Source of the DNA: Candidatus Marinimicrobia bacterium CG08_land_8_20_14_0_20_45_22
GTDB lineage: Bacteria > Fidelibacterota > UBA2242
Length of the DNA stretch: 32,132 nt
NCBI GenBank assembly: GCA_002774355.1
Contig: PEYN01000072.1
Location: 1-32,132 of the forward strand
Direction of reading: 5' to 3'
Position 1 is the stretch's first letter, and each line of letters begins with the position of its first letter. The position numbers were made by a program, and so were the translations under genes. Positions 23,481 through 32,132 of the stretch are shown here, one piece after another. The notes beneath the pieces were generated by a model. It did not search any database. It worked only from the letters and a program-made list of their open reading frames with translations, and was not told the origin of the DNA.

Positions 23481-25475
23481 ATGAGATTTAGAACTACCGG
23501 ACAGAATATTTCCAATTTGATTCAGAGTGTGGGCCTGACTGGCGGCATGTTGCTCCTTACTCTCATACTGGCTCGGTGTAAATTCACTTCCGTTCAGCAG
23601 CCTGCCGGAGCTAAAACCGGCGATACAATTGCCGTTTATCTGACTGTCAAAGAAGATTACGCCGAAACCACCAACGCCCATAAAGGCTTGATCGGGGTAC
23701 TGGTTCCCGAAGACTGGACCTTTATTTCCGGCACCTATTCCAGCTCGGTCGGAAGTGGAAATTTGGAGTATTCCTCCAACTGGACCGATTCAGCCGAAAT
23801 ATATTATCCGGTCGGCGAATACGGGGATAATCTGAAGTGGATTGTGGTTCTTTCCGATTCCGGCTATATGTATTCCGATTTGCCCTCCGCGGATGTTACT
23901 TTGTTACTCAATACCGGAACGCTGGAAGGTTGTTTCAAAATGGCCTATATCGCCACCAAAGCTACCACCGGGCTTTTGGGAACCGGCTGGACGGCCTTTT
24001 CATATCCGCATGCAATTGGGATTCCCGATTCGACCGCCTGCGAAGGTTCCGATACGACCACCCTGAAAACGGAACGGGCTCCAGACTGGGATGATTTATT
24101 CAATCGCACCTCTGGCTGGACCGGAGCGGATGGCATTTATTCCATCCCGCTATCGGGTTGTGACATATTTAGAGATGACAGTCTGCAGAAAACTTTATTT
24201 CTGTTCAGCGATACCTTCATCGGTAGCGTTAACTCGGAAGGGAAACGGGTTAATTCCAAGCTTGTAAATAATACTTTGGCATTGCTAACCGGCTATGAAC
24301 CATCCGATGAAAAGACCGAGTTTACCTGGGGAGAGACCGCCAGTGGCACTCCAACGGCTGTATTTATCCCGGATACTCCTGAGTCTGCCTCCGGGGATTG
24401 GTATTGGTTAATGGATGGCATTGCGATTGGCGACACCGTTTACATTTACGGTATGCGCCTCAGCCCGAGTTCCACCAGTTCGCTGGGCTGGGAAATATCC
24501 GGAGTAGCCCTGATTTCATTTGCCGTTGACGACGATTTCAATATCTTCGACGTCAAACAGGTCGATACGCCTTTTCTCTATAACGCCTCAGACGGAACGC
24601 AGACAATCATTGGCCAGGCGATTATGCCAATGACGGAAGAATCTGGCAATCCGAACGCGGACGGCTTTCTGTATGTTTATGGGCCGCGCAGTGGGAGCGT
24701 AAGCCGGGAAATGGTCGTCTCCAGAGTTTTACCGCAAAATATCACCGATTTTTCGCAGTATCGCTACTGGAATGGCAACGACTGGGTAGCCGACATTGCC
24801 GAATGTGAAGCCTTAACCAATTCCATCTCAATGGAATTCAGCGTAACGCCTCTCGCAGACGGACGCTATATCTGTGTCTTCCAGCTGAACACCGTCAGTC
24901 GCAGTGTGGCGGTCAGATTCGGTGATAGCCCAACCGGACCGTTTGGCTATTATCAGCTTATCTGGGATTGTACGGAGAGCGACTCGAACCCCAATATCAT
25001 CATGTATAATGCCAAAGCCCATCCGCATCTGTCGAATCACGGCGAACTGCTGATCAGTTATAATGTCAATTCCTTCAATTACGATTCGTTTACCTATGTG
25101 GACATTTACCGTCCGCGGTTCATTACCCTGACCTACGACGACCAAAGCGGAGTAATTTATTGCCACTCAAAAGTTGTCCCGGAACAGTACACTTTATTAC
25201 AGAATTACCCCAATCCCTTTAACGCCACCACCCGGCTTACCTATCAACTTAGTCAGACATCTGACATTACTTTAAATATTTATGATTTGACCGGTCGACT
25301 GGTCCGCACTCTGGTTCAAAATCGCGCCGCCGCCGGAACGTACCAGGTTTTCTGGAACGGTGTTGATAGCATTGGCCGGCCGCTTCCGAGCGGGATTTAT
25401 TTTGCCCGAATCCAAATCCAGACGACCAACCGGCAGATGTTAACCGAAACCTGTAAGCTAATGCTGTTAAAATGA
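23481..25475 (+). CDS. DUF5005-like propeller protein with T9SS C-terminal domain
   Basis: A 664-residue secreted protein. Earlier in-frame ATGs back to 23379 lie inside the PorV-like gene, and ATG 23481 follows its stop by seven bases. The N-terminus has a hydrophobic segment (GGMLLLTLILARC), possibly a signal or lipoprotein peptide, though Arg before Cys is atypical for a lipobox. A cohesin-like or Ig-like stretch follows (about 45-190). Then DWDDLFNRTSGWTGADGIYS, TLFLFSDTFIG and DWYWLMDGIAIGDTVYIYG match the DUF5005/DUF4185 type of five-bladed propeller related in fold to glycosidases. The final 92 residues begin LLQNYPNPFNATT and end in LMLLK, a T9SS domain. A carbohydrate-acting surface protein is likely; the activity is unproven. 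Confidence 0.8.
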   Translation: MRFRTTGQNISNLIQSVGLTGGMLLLTLILARCKFTSVQQPAGAKTGDTIAVYLTVKEDYAETTNAHKGLIGVLVPEDWTFISGTYSSSVGSGNLEYSSNWTDSAEIYYPVGEYGDNLKWIVVLSDSGYMYSDLPSADVTLLLNTGTLEGCFKMAYIATKATTGLLGTGWTAFSYPHAIGIPDSTACEGSDTTTLKTERAPDWDDLFNRTSGWTGADGIYSIPLSGCDIFRDDSLQKTLFLFSDTFIGSVNSEGKRVNSKLVNNTLALLTGYEPSDEKTEFTWGETASGTPTAVFIPDTPESASGDWYWLMDGIAIGDTVYIYGMRLSPSSTSSLGWEISGVALISFAVDDDFNIFDVKQVDTPFLYNASDGTQTIIGQAIMPMTEESGNPNADGFLYVYGPRSGSVSREMVVSRVLPQNITDFSQYRYWNGNDWVADIAECEALTNSISMEFSVTPLADGRYICVFQLNTVSRSVAVRFGDSPTGPFGYYQLIWDCTESDSNPNIIMYNAKAHPHLSNHGELLISYNVNSFNYDSFTYVDIYRPRFITLTYDDQSGVIYCHSKVVPEQYTLLQNYPNPFNATTRLTYQLSQTSDITLNIYDLTGRLVRTLVQNRAAAGTYQVFWNGVDSIGRPLPSGIYFARIQIQTTNRQMLTETCKLMLLK

Positions 25476-26878
25476 AAGTGAAAACCGCCAAAATAATGAA
25501 CTACCCCGAAGCAAGCTTCGAGGAATTCTCTCGATTAAAAACATCCGTAATGACCGCCCTGGCCATTGGAGCTGCCATCATCCTTTTTTACCCACGCAGC
25601 CAGGCCCGGCCTACCGACCAACGTACGATTTCCTTCTGGAGTTGCAGCGGGCAGAAAGAAGATGTGCCTTTCATCGTAACCGCATTCAACGCCGCCCAGG
25701 ATTCGATTCGCGTCCTGTCCAATGCCATTCCCTGGCAGGAACAGGAGAAAAAAGTGCTGACGGCCATTCTGAGCGATAACCCACCGGATGCAGTTTCCCA
25801 GTTTATTCCGATTGTCAAATGGGCTTCGCGCATGGCACTGATGCCACTGGATGAACTGATTGCCCGGGATGACTTTGATACAGCAGCATTTTACCCGGCG
25901 TTGTGGCAGGAAATGAAATGGCTGGGTCACGTCTTTGGGATTCCGGTCAGTTCTGCTTCCTTTGCCTTCTTTTATAACAAAAAACTTTTTCGAGAAGCCG
26001 GTCTTGATCCGGAACGTCCGCCGAAAACCTGGGACGAAGTGGCTGCATACACGAAAAAACTGACGCGCTATGATGCTTCGGGAAATATCATTCAGATGGG
26101 CTTTTATCCCTTCTATAAATCGGCGCTGACAGCTTCGCAAAACTCACCATCTACACCTCTAATAATTGCCTGGGAGAAGGGAGCCTCCTTTCTCAGTGCT
26201 GATGGCAAACGGGTAACGCTAATCAACCCGCAATATGTGGAAGCTCTGGAATGGCTGCTGGATTTCACTAAGCCTTATCCCGTGGAAAAAATGGAAGCCT
26301 TTTCCGCCGGGTTCGGATACGGCGATCAGCACGCTTTCACCTCCGAAAAGGTTGCGATGATGATACTTCCGGATATCTTTCCTGATTATATCCGCCATCA
26401 CGCACCAGAACTGGATTACGGCATCGCGCTGACTCCGACCTTTCCGGGTTGTCCGATTGCCTCGTCGTCAGGATGCTGGTGGCTGGCAATTCCCCGGGGG
26501 TGCAAAGACCCAGAAGCCGCCTGGGAATTCATTAAGTTCGCCGCTAGTAAAAAAGTGCAATTAGACGCCTATAGCGTGATGGACCAAAATCTGTTTCCCG
26601 CCAACCGGCTGGCTACTGCCGATTCAATTTTTCTGCGGGATGGTAAGATGCAGATTTTCGTAACGCACCTGGAACACGCTCAGTCGCCGACGATCGTTCC
26701 GATGGCGCACGATGTCTTCTGGCGCGAATTTTACACAGCCCAGGAACTGATCGTCTACGGTAACCAGTCAATTGAAAAGGCCCTCGGCACGGCTCAGACC
26801 ATTATCCAGCATGAATTGGACAAGGCCCTGACCTATGACGAATATGTCCGTAGCAAAATGAAATTTTTCGATGAATAA
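25472..26878 (+). CDS. ABC transporter sugar-binding protein, family 1
   Basis: A 468-residue extracytoplasmic solute-binding protein of the carbohydrate group (CUT1). A positively charged N-terminus precedes a hydrophobic segment at about 25-42, a signal peptide or anchor; no clear lipobox is seen. Family features follow: TISFWSCSGQKEDVPFIVTA at the start of the mature protein, FAFFYNKKLFREAGLDPERP, then PPKTWDEVAAYTKKL, and CWWLAIPRGCKDPEAAWEFI. It captures an oligo- or monosaccharide in the periplasm and hands it to the two permeases encoded next. Its start overlaps the preceding stop (ATGA), and its own stop overlaps the first permease by eight bases. In-frame alternative starts at 25496 and 25550 would shorten the leader. 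Confidence 0.9.
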   Translation: MKVKTAKIMNYPEASFEEFSRLKTSVMTALAIGAAIILFYPRSQARPTDQRTISFWSCSGQKEDVPFIVTAFNAAQDSIRVLSNAIPWQEQEKKVLTAILSDNPPDAVSQFIPIVKWASRMALMPLDELIARDDFDTAAFYPALWQEMKWLGHVFGIPVSSASFAFFYNKKLFREAGLDPERPPKTWDEVAAYTKKLTRYDASGNIIQMGFYPFYKSALTASQNSPSTPLIIAWEKGASFLSADGKRVTLINPQYVEALEWLLDFTKPYPVEKMEAFSAGFGYGDQHAFTSEKVAMMILPDIFPDYIRHHAPELDYGIALTPTFPGCPIASSSGCWWLAIPRGCKDPEAAWEFIKFAASKKVQLDAYSVMDQNLFPANRLATADSIFLRDGKMQIFVTHLEHAQSPTIVPMAHDVFWREFYTAQELIVYGNQSIEKALGTAQTIIQHELDKALTYDEYVRSKMKFFDE

Positions 26879-27785
26879 GAAGATGCAGAAAACGACGAAA
26901 AATCCTCTCTACAAAAAGCAAGCCTGGCTCGGCTACCTTTTCGTGGCGCCCTGGATAATAGGATTCCTGGTTTTCGGCCTGTACCCGATTGTGATGTCTT
27001 TTTATTACAGCCTTTGCCAGTATGATGTCCTGCGGATTCCCCAGTTTATCGGCATGGGAAATTATCGGGAGTTATTGTTTGAAGACCCATATTTCTGGAA
27101 ATCGGCCTGGAATACAGCGTTTTATACTTTTATCCGGACGCCATTGGTGGTTATTGGGTCGTTGCTGCTGGCTGTTCTTGTTAATAATGCCATGAAGGGG
27201 ATCAAGATTTTCCGGACGATCTTTTTCATTCCATCAATTATTACCGGTGTGGTGTTGTCCGCCCTATGGCTCTGGCTGCTGAATCCCCAATACGGGCTGA
27301 TCAATTCCATTCTCGCCTTTTTCGGTTTGCCTGGACCGCTCTGGCTGCAAAGTCCGCACTGGTCCAAACCGTCAATTATTCTGATGAGCTTGTGGTCAAT
27401 TGGCGGCGGACGCATGCTGGTATTTCTGGCAGCTCTTCAGGGCATTCCCAAAGCGCTCTACGAAGTGGTGGATATCGACGGTGGCGGCTGGTGGAAAAAA
27501 TTTCGGTATATAACGGTTCCAATGGTATCGCCGGTGATCTTTCTCTGGACGGTCCTGGAAGTAATCTTTTCCTTTCAGGTATTTACAGAGGCCTATGTTA
27601 TGACCAAAGGCGGACCGATGAATTCCACCCTGTTCTATAATCTGTATCTCTATTATAAAGCCTTTGATGATTTCAGCATGGGCTACGCTTCGGCGCTGGC
27701 CTGGTTGCTGATGGTGATCATCCTGGTGGTTACGCTGATTCAGTTTATCGTTGGTAAAAAAGTCGTCTATTACGAGGGGGCCTGA
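26871..27785 (+). CDS. ABC sugar permease, MalF/UgpA type
   Basis: A 304-residue inner-membrane protein with about six hydrophobic helices, starting WLGYLFVAPWIIGFLVFGLY. This is the classic beginning of MalF/UgpA-type permeases. The EAA loop that docks the ATPase is at about 198-217 (EVVDIDGGGWWKKFRYITVP). FTEAYVMTKGGPMNSTL is another family mark. It overlaps the binding-protein gene and is followed after five bases by the second permease, giving the usual order of binding protein, permease, permease. The missing ATPase is probably the one at 14657-15745. Confidence 0.93.
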   Translation: MNKKMQKTTKNPLYKKQAWLGYLFVAPWIIGFLVFGLYPIVMSFYYSLCQYDVLRIPQFIGMGNYRELLFEDPYFWKSAWNTAFYTFIRTPLVVIGSLLLAVLVNNAMKGIKIFRTIFFIPSIITGVVLSALWLWLLNPQYGLINSILAFFGLPGPLWLQSPHWSKPSIILMSLWSIGGGRMLVFLAALQGIPKALYEVVDIDGGGWWKKFRYITVPMVSPVIFLWTVLEVIFSFQVFTEAYVMTKGGPMNSTLFYNLYLYYKAFDDFSMGYASALAWLLMVIILVVTLIQFIVGKKVVYYEGA

Positions 27786-27790
27786 GCAGT

Positions 27791-28630
27791 ATGAAGCCGA
27801 TCCGGCCGACGACAGTCCGAACATTTCTGGCGTATCTGCTTCTAGTAGCGGTTTCACTTGTTCTGATCATGCCCTTTGTCTGGATTATCTCGACTTCCCT
27901 GAAGGGCAACGAATCGATTTTTGCCATACCCCCGAAATGGATTCCGGAAACGCTGCATTGGGAAAATTATGCCAAGGTCTTTACCCAGATGCCCTTTTTT
28001 ACCTACATGAGAAATTCAGTATTTATCTCCGTGGTGGTGATTCTCGGCACCGTGCTGTCCAGTTCGCTGGTGGCTTACGCCTTTGCCTGTCTGAAATGGC
28101 CGGGTCGGGATGGGCTCTTTATCTTTGTGCTGGGCACCATGATGCTGCCCATGCAGGTAACGATGATTCCGGTGTTTGTGCTGTTCAAACAGTTTGGTTG
28201 GCTGAATACCTTCAAACCGCTGATTGTCCCAGCATTTTTTGGCGGTGGTGCGTTCAATATATTCCTGTTAAGGCAGTTTTTTCTGACAATACCTAAAGAA
28301 CTGTTTGAAGCAGCTCGCATCGATGGCTGTTCTGAATGGCGGATTTACTGGAAAATTGTTTTGCCCCTGGCGAAACCGGCGCTGGCCACGGTGGCGATTT
28401 TGACATTCATGATGACCTGGAACGATTTTCTGGGACCCTTGATTTATTTATCTGATAAACTGAAAGGAACCCTGGCGCTGGGACTGGCCATGTTTGTCGG
28501 TCAGTACCAGACGGAGTGGGGAGTGTTGATGGCGGCCTCCGTGCTGGTAATGCTGCCGGTGATTTTTCTGTTTTTCCTGTTTCAGAAATATTTCATTCGC
28601 GGTTTTATGATGAGCGGCATCAAAGGTTAA
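27791..28630 (+). CDS. ABC sugar permease, MalG/UgpE type
   Basis: A 279-residue inner-membrane protein with about six helices. The N-terminal VLIMPFVWIISTSLKGNESI and the EAA loop at about 173-195 (EAARIDGCSEWRIYWKIVLP) are standard for MalG/UgpE permeases, as is the C-terminal FFLFQKYFIRGFMMSGIKG. It forms the translocation pore with the preceding permease. The next gene, a GH38-like enzyme, starts four bases after its stop, so import and hydrolysis are in one transcript. Confidence 0.93.
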   Translation: MKPIRPTTVRTFLAYLLLVAVSLVLIMPFVWIISTSLKGNESIFAIPPKWIPETLHWENYAKVFTQMPFFTYMRNSVFISVVVILGTVLSSSLVAYAFACLKWPGRDGLFIFVLGTMMLPMQVTMIPVFVLFKQFGWLNTFKPLIVPAFFGGGAFNIFLLRQFFLTIPKELFEAARIDGCSEWRIYWKIVLPLAKPALATVAILTFMMTWNDFLGPLIYLSDKLKGTLALGLAMFVGQYQTEWGVLMAASVLVMLPVIFLFFLFQKYFIRGFMMSGIKG

Positions 28631-28634
28631 CAGA

Positions 28635-31600
28635 ATGAAGAAAAGACTTTCAATATCTATTTTGCTCTGGAGTATTCTGCTGGGATTTTCGGTAATACCC
28701 GAGGCTTTACCGCTGCAATTGTCTGCCAACGGCACAATTCCGGCCTGGCTGGTGGCCGGACCATTCAATCTGGAATTTCTCGGCTTTGGGGCTTTTGCCG
28801 ATTCGATTTTGCTCGATGAAACCCAACTCCAGCCGGCCATTGGAAAAACTGAAATCAGCGATCTGACCCAAAGTAAAACTACGACCTGGCAATATCAGGC
28901 ATCCAATCCGGGCGGATATGTTGATCTGAGCACCGCCATCGGCTGGGCTATTCCCGGTCGCGGAACCGAAAAAATCTGGTGGGGAAAAGCCGGTCTGGCA
29001 GCCACCTACCTGTATAGCCCAACCGAAATTGATGCCTTTTTGCTGACCGGCAGCAATTCCCGCTTAAAAATCACTTTGAATAATCAGGAAATATTCCGGC
29101 ATTGGAGTGACCGCAATGCTCAGGCCGACGCCGACACCATAGCCATTAATCTTAAAAAAGGCGCTAATCTGTTGGTTCTGACGGTCACGAATTCTCATTC
29201 TAATTTATACCCATTCCTCTTCGGCGGACTGGATTTGAAGTGGGGATTTTATGCCCGTTTGACCGATCGTAATCTCCAGCCTTTACAAAATATCGAAGCG
29301 CGACTCGCGAAAACCGAAAACCTACTCGACTTTGAACTGACTCCAACCATTTACTTTAAAAAAGGTAATGCCGGCCAATTATTACAGCGGCTCGATCTGG
29401 TCATCACGGCCTCGGATGCTCAAACTGAGCCGTTTGATTTCTCTATCAAGATTAACAAGAAAACCTACTCGTTTACGTTATCCCAAATCCCGGCCGGAAT
29501 CAGTCGCCGAGAAGTATATATTGACGAACCGGCCACGGATATTAAAGCCAGTTGCCTTCTGAAATCCGGCACGCGAAAAATCGGCAAAACCGTCAATCTG
29601 ACCCGGCAGCAACACTATCAGGTCTACCTGAACCTGATCTCGCACATGGATATCGGATACACCAACACTCAACCGGTCGTCGCCGAGCGGCATATTCAGA
29701 CGCTAGATGACGTCATAGACTATTGCGACCGATATCCGGATTTCAAATGGACGGTCGAAACAACCTGGATTCTCGAGAAATACCGCGAAACCCGTTCTAC
29801 AGCCCGGTTTCAAAAACTGATGGACCTGATAAAATCCGGCCGCATTGCGGTTTCGCCGATCTATTCCAATCCATATACCGGAATTATCAGCTACCCGGAA
29901 ATGACCCGTTCGTTCGACCTGGCTAAAAAACTTGCCGATGAATTCGGGATTTCCTTTCAAGCCGCGATTGTCAATGATCTGCCCGGTTTGTCCTGGATTA
30001 TTCCGCAGGTTTTAAACCAGGCTGGAGCGTCCTTTTTAGTTTGCGGTATCAATGATTTTTACGAAAAATACGCCGTGCGGAAAAATATCCCGAAAGTCTT
30101 TTACTGGGAAGGCGCCGATCACAGCAAGGTCTTAACCTATTTGACGAATGCCTACAACGAAGGCTTAATTTACGGTTTTGAAAAAGACACAACCGGCCTG
30201 GAAATCGGTTTATGGCAAAACCTCAAACAACTAAAGGCTTCCGGATATACCTTCGACCTCGTTTATCTGAATGCAGCCGTTAATGATAACAGTGGTATTC
30301 CCAAGTCTCAATTCGAAGCCGCGCAACATTGGAATCAGGTTTATGAATTCCCAAAAATTATTATCTCAAACCTGAACCAGTTTGCAACCGACTTTTCGGC
30401 TAAATATTCCGATGGTATTCCGACTCTGCGAGGCGACTGGACTTCCACCTGGGACATTCTTTATCAGAGCGAGCCGGAACTCTTTATCAATCATCGCGCC
30501 ATACAGCAAAAATTAATTTCAGCCGAAAAACTGACTACTCTCGACTGGTTGCTGAATCCGGAGGTGCTACCGGAAGAAAAAGAACTTTCAGAAGCGTATC
30601 GGTCTACCCTGAATTTTGCCGGACACGGTTCCGGTTTGGAATACAGCTACGGTTCCGCCGAGGAGAATCAGTGGGCGATGGCCAACCGCGTGGGCAATAT
30701 CAGCTTAGCCGAGTTGTTGGCTGAGGAGGTTTTGGAACGTAGTCTCTACCGTTTTTGCGTACCCCATTTCGCATTCGAAGCCAACGGCCTGCTGGTTTTC
30801 AATACCCTAAGCTGGAAAAGAGATGTGCCTGTGACCATTCAATTGCCGCATCTGAATCAAACCGTTTATCAGATCGTTGATCTTACCAATGGCCAGGTCG
30901 TTCCCAGTTATCAGAAAAACAACGAGGTCTTTTTCATTGCCCGTTCGATGCCGTCGCTGGGCTATCGTAAATATGAATTTGTACCCGGAGAATTGCTTCA
31001 TGATTCCCCGGATTTAGTTTCAACATCAAATTCGGTTGAAAATAAATTCTATCGCCTTGATTTCGACCCGGAATCCGGACAAATTCTGTCGGTAACCGAT
31101 AAAAAAAGCAGACACGCAATCGCCGACGAGCGCTTCAACCAACTGCTCTGCGAGAAAAATCTCGGTAAAGTCGCGTCAATTCTGACAGCCGCTACGACAC
31201 AGGTAACGGTCCGGGATGAACGCCCTGTGCGTTTGGTCCTGGATATTCGGCGCCCCGGATTTCTACTGGAAAATGTTCAGTACATTTTATGGAGTAAGAT
31301 AGACAGGATCGACATCGAATTTTCGATTGACGTCAGTCGCCTTGGAAATACGGAAGTCATCGAAGAATACGAACTGGCTTTTCCTTTTCTTCTCAAACAG
31401 CCCAAGACAATGCTCGAAATCATTGGCGGTTTTTTGAATCCCGAAACGGATTGCCTGCCGAGTAAACTAAACTCCAGCTTTTCGATTCGCCGGAGCGTGG
31501 CTCTTTCCGACCAACAAACAACTGTGTCCTGGGCGGCTCTTGATAGTCGGATTATCGCTCTTAAAAAATTCGGGCAGGACAGCCAGCCGGTATTGTATTC

Positions 31601-32060
31601 CAACTTCATCAACAATTTCCCACAAAACTGGAATCGTCACCAGATTACCGAAGGTCTTTTGAAAACGCGATTCGCTGTAACCGCTCAGGACGGCCAGTTT
31701 AATCCCGGTTTCACCGCCCGGTTTGGTTGGGAAGCGGCTACGCCGGCTGTCACAATGCGGGCTCCGCTTTCGCACAAAGATCCACAGGAAAATTTTCTTT
31801 CTATCAACAGACAGGAAGTCATTTTATTAGCGCTTAAAACTGATTATAAAAATGGCGATCTAATCTTGGAATTACTCAACGTCGATCCGCAAAATGCCGT
31901 AACTGTAAACGTCGCATCCGATTTATTTAAAGGCAAGAACGCCTTCAGTGCCAATATTCTCGGCAAAAAACTCCAGCCGTTGCAAAAGCTGGGCGGTGCC
32001 TTGATTGTCAATATCAAACCCAATGAATTATTGCCTATCATATTAACCAATGAAAGATAA
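28635..32060 (+). CDS. GH38-family alpha-mannosidase-like glycoside hydrolase
   Basis: An 1141-residue secreted protein with a signal peptide (about 1-26). An N-terminal galactose-binding or PA14-like region (about 35-215) carries WLVAGPFN and LKKGANLLVLTVTNSH. The catalytic domain starts near 330. SHMDIGYT contains zinc-ligand candidates His337 and Asp339, in place of the usual HxDxGW, and VNDLPGLSW contains Asp448 at the position of the catalytic nucleophile. The 109-residue spacing agrees with known GH38 enzymes. A helical middle domain and long beta-sandwich C-terminal part (about 700-1141) follow, as in the family. GH38 enzymes cleave alpha-mannosides by a retaining, zinc-dependent mechanism. 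It has no T9SS tail, so it probably acts in the periplasm on fragments brought in by the TonB receptor. Confidence 0.85.
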   Translation: MKKRLSISILLWSILLGFSVIPEALPLQLSANGTIPAWLVAGPFNLEFLGFGAFADSILLDETQLQPAIGKTEISDLTQSKTTTWQYQASNPGGYVDLSTAIGWAIPGRGTEKIWWGKAGLAATYLYSPTEIDAFLLTGSNSRLKITLNNQEIFRHWSDRNAQADADTIAINLKKGANLLVLTVTNSHSNLYPFLFGGLDLKWGFYARLTDRNLQPLQNIEARLAKTENLLDFELTPTIYFKKGNAGQLLQRLDLVITASDAQTEPFDFSIKINKKTYSFTLSQIPAGISRREVYIDEPATDIKASCLLKSGTRKIGKTVNLTRQQHYQVYLNLISHMDIGYTNTQPVVAERHIQTLDDVIDYCDRYPDFKWTVETTWILEKYRETRSTARFQKLMDLIKSGRIAVSPIYSNPYTGIISYPEMTRSFDLAKKLADEFGISFQAAIVNDLPGLSWIIPQVLNQAGASFLVCGINDFYEKYAVRKNIPKVFYWEGADHSKVLTYLTNAYNEGLIYGFEKDTTGLEIGLWQNLKQLKASGYTFDLVYLNAAVNDNSGIPKSQFEAAQHWNQVYEFPKIIISNLNQFATDFSAKYSDGIPTLRGDWTSTWDILYQSEPELFINHRAIQQKLISAEKLTTLDWLLNPEVLPEEKELSEAYRSTLNFAGHGSGLEYSYGSAEENQWAMANRVGNISLAELLAEEVLERSLYRFCVPHFAFEANGLLVFNTLSWKRDVPVTIQLPHLNQTVYQIVDLTNGQVVPSYQKNNEVFFIARSMPSLGYRKYEFVPGELLHDSPDLVSTSNSVENKFYRLDFDPESGQILSVTDKKSRHAIADERFNQLLCEKNLGKVASILTAATTQVTVRDERPVRLVLDIRRPGFLLENVQYILWSKIDRIDIEFSIDVSRLGNTEVIEEYELAFPFLLKQPKTMLEIIGGFLNPETDCLPSKLNSSFSIRRSVALSDQQTTVSWAALDSRIIALKKFGQDSQPVLYSNFINNFPQNWNRHQITEGLLKTRFAVTAQDGQFNPGFTARFGWEAATPAVTMRAPLSHKDPQENFLSINRQEVILLALKTDYKNGDLILELLNVDPQNAVTVNVASDLFKGKNAFSANILGKKLQPLQKLGGALIVNIKPNELLPIILTNER

Positions 32061-32132
32061 AATGTTCGCATTATCAACCACAAATAACCAAACCAAAGGA
32101 GGTTTTATGAAAATGAAAGATAAAATGTTCGC
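32050..32132 (+). repeat. 21-base direct repeat, 62 bases apart, ending at the window edge
   Basis: Bases 32050-32070 (starting AATGAAAGATAAAATG) are repeated exactly at 32112-32132, up to the final base. The first copy spans the end of the GH38 gene, the second lies in the start of the next gene. The true repeat may be longer, since the window ends there. Confidence 0.85.
32107..32132 (+). CDS. Start of a further gene (partial, at window edge)
   Basis: AAAGGAGG, a near-perfect ribosome site, lies five bases before an ATG at 32107. Only eight full codons remain (MKMKDKMF), too few to identify the product. The strong site and the short gap after the GH38 gene suggest the operon continues. Confidence 0.55.

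Noticed and set aside
27396-27857. A 153-codon minus-strand frame over the permease genes
   Set aside because: It is a shadow of the MalF- and MalG-type permease genes, with no recognisable domain or start signal.
1-32132. tRNA, rRNA, CRISPR arrays or replication origin
   Set aside because: No cloverleaf, ribosomal, regularly spaced repeat or DnaA-box cluster was seen on reading through the window.

Overview
The window looks like bacterial DNA from the Fibrobacterota-Chlorobi-Bacteroidota (FCB) superphylum, most likely a Calditrichota-, KSB1- or Marinimicrobia-like lineage. The evidence is three secreted proteins with NYPNPF-type type IX secretion (T9SS) C-terminal domains, a PorV-like outer-membrane protein, a TonB-dependent receptor with a carboxypeptidase-like N-terminal domain, and many proteins cut after 'AQ'. 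All three stop codons are in ordinary use. No rRNA, tRNA or CRISPR array was seen. The phylum call is an inference from gene content, not a placement.

Layout. (1) Bases 1-2670: the tail of an NtrC-type sigma-54 activator, a sigma-54-like promoter with two upstream dyads, then a three-gene cassette: two secreted proteins made largely of calcium-loop repeats and an outer-membrane barrel. (2) 2750-6232: a secreted beta-propeller protein and a T9SS-exported N-acetylmuramoyl-L-alanine amidase. (3) 6340-7650: an MFS exporter. (4) 7744-14489: mostly broken genes. These are an adenine methyltransferase with a stop codon in motif I and an IS30 remnant at its 3' end, an aldolase fragment abutting a headless S41 protease, an intact UroD-family protein, a corrinoid-protein fragment abutting a GltS-like fragment, a small frameshifted gene, and an E2-type acyltransferase with an in-frame stop. 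(5) 14657-32132: a glycan-utilisation locus, mostly intact.

The glycan locus is the most coherent system. A GntR/FadR-type regulator lies next to a repeated operator (AAAGTCA-N5-TNACTTT). One copy is in its own leader. The other lies between a MalK/UgpC-type ABC ATPase and an internally deleted UroD-family gene. Downstream, closely spaced or overlapping genes encode a TonB-dependent receptor, a T9SS-tailed secreted protein, a PorV-like barrel, a T9SS-tailed DUF5005-like propeller, an ABC sugar-binding protein, two ABC permeases and a GH38 alpha-mannosidase-like enzyme. No SusD is present. A reasonable model is capture of a mannose-containing glycan by surface proteins exported through T9SS, outer-membrane uptake by the TonB receptor, trimming by the GH38 enzyme, and ABC import powered by the divergently encoded ATPase, all under the GntR regulator.

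The window ends just inside another gene. Its last 21 bases repeat a stretch found 62 bases earlier, which may mark an assembly break.
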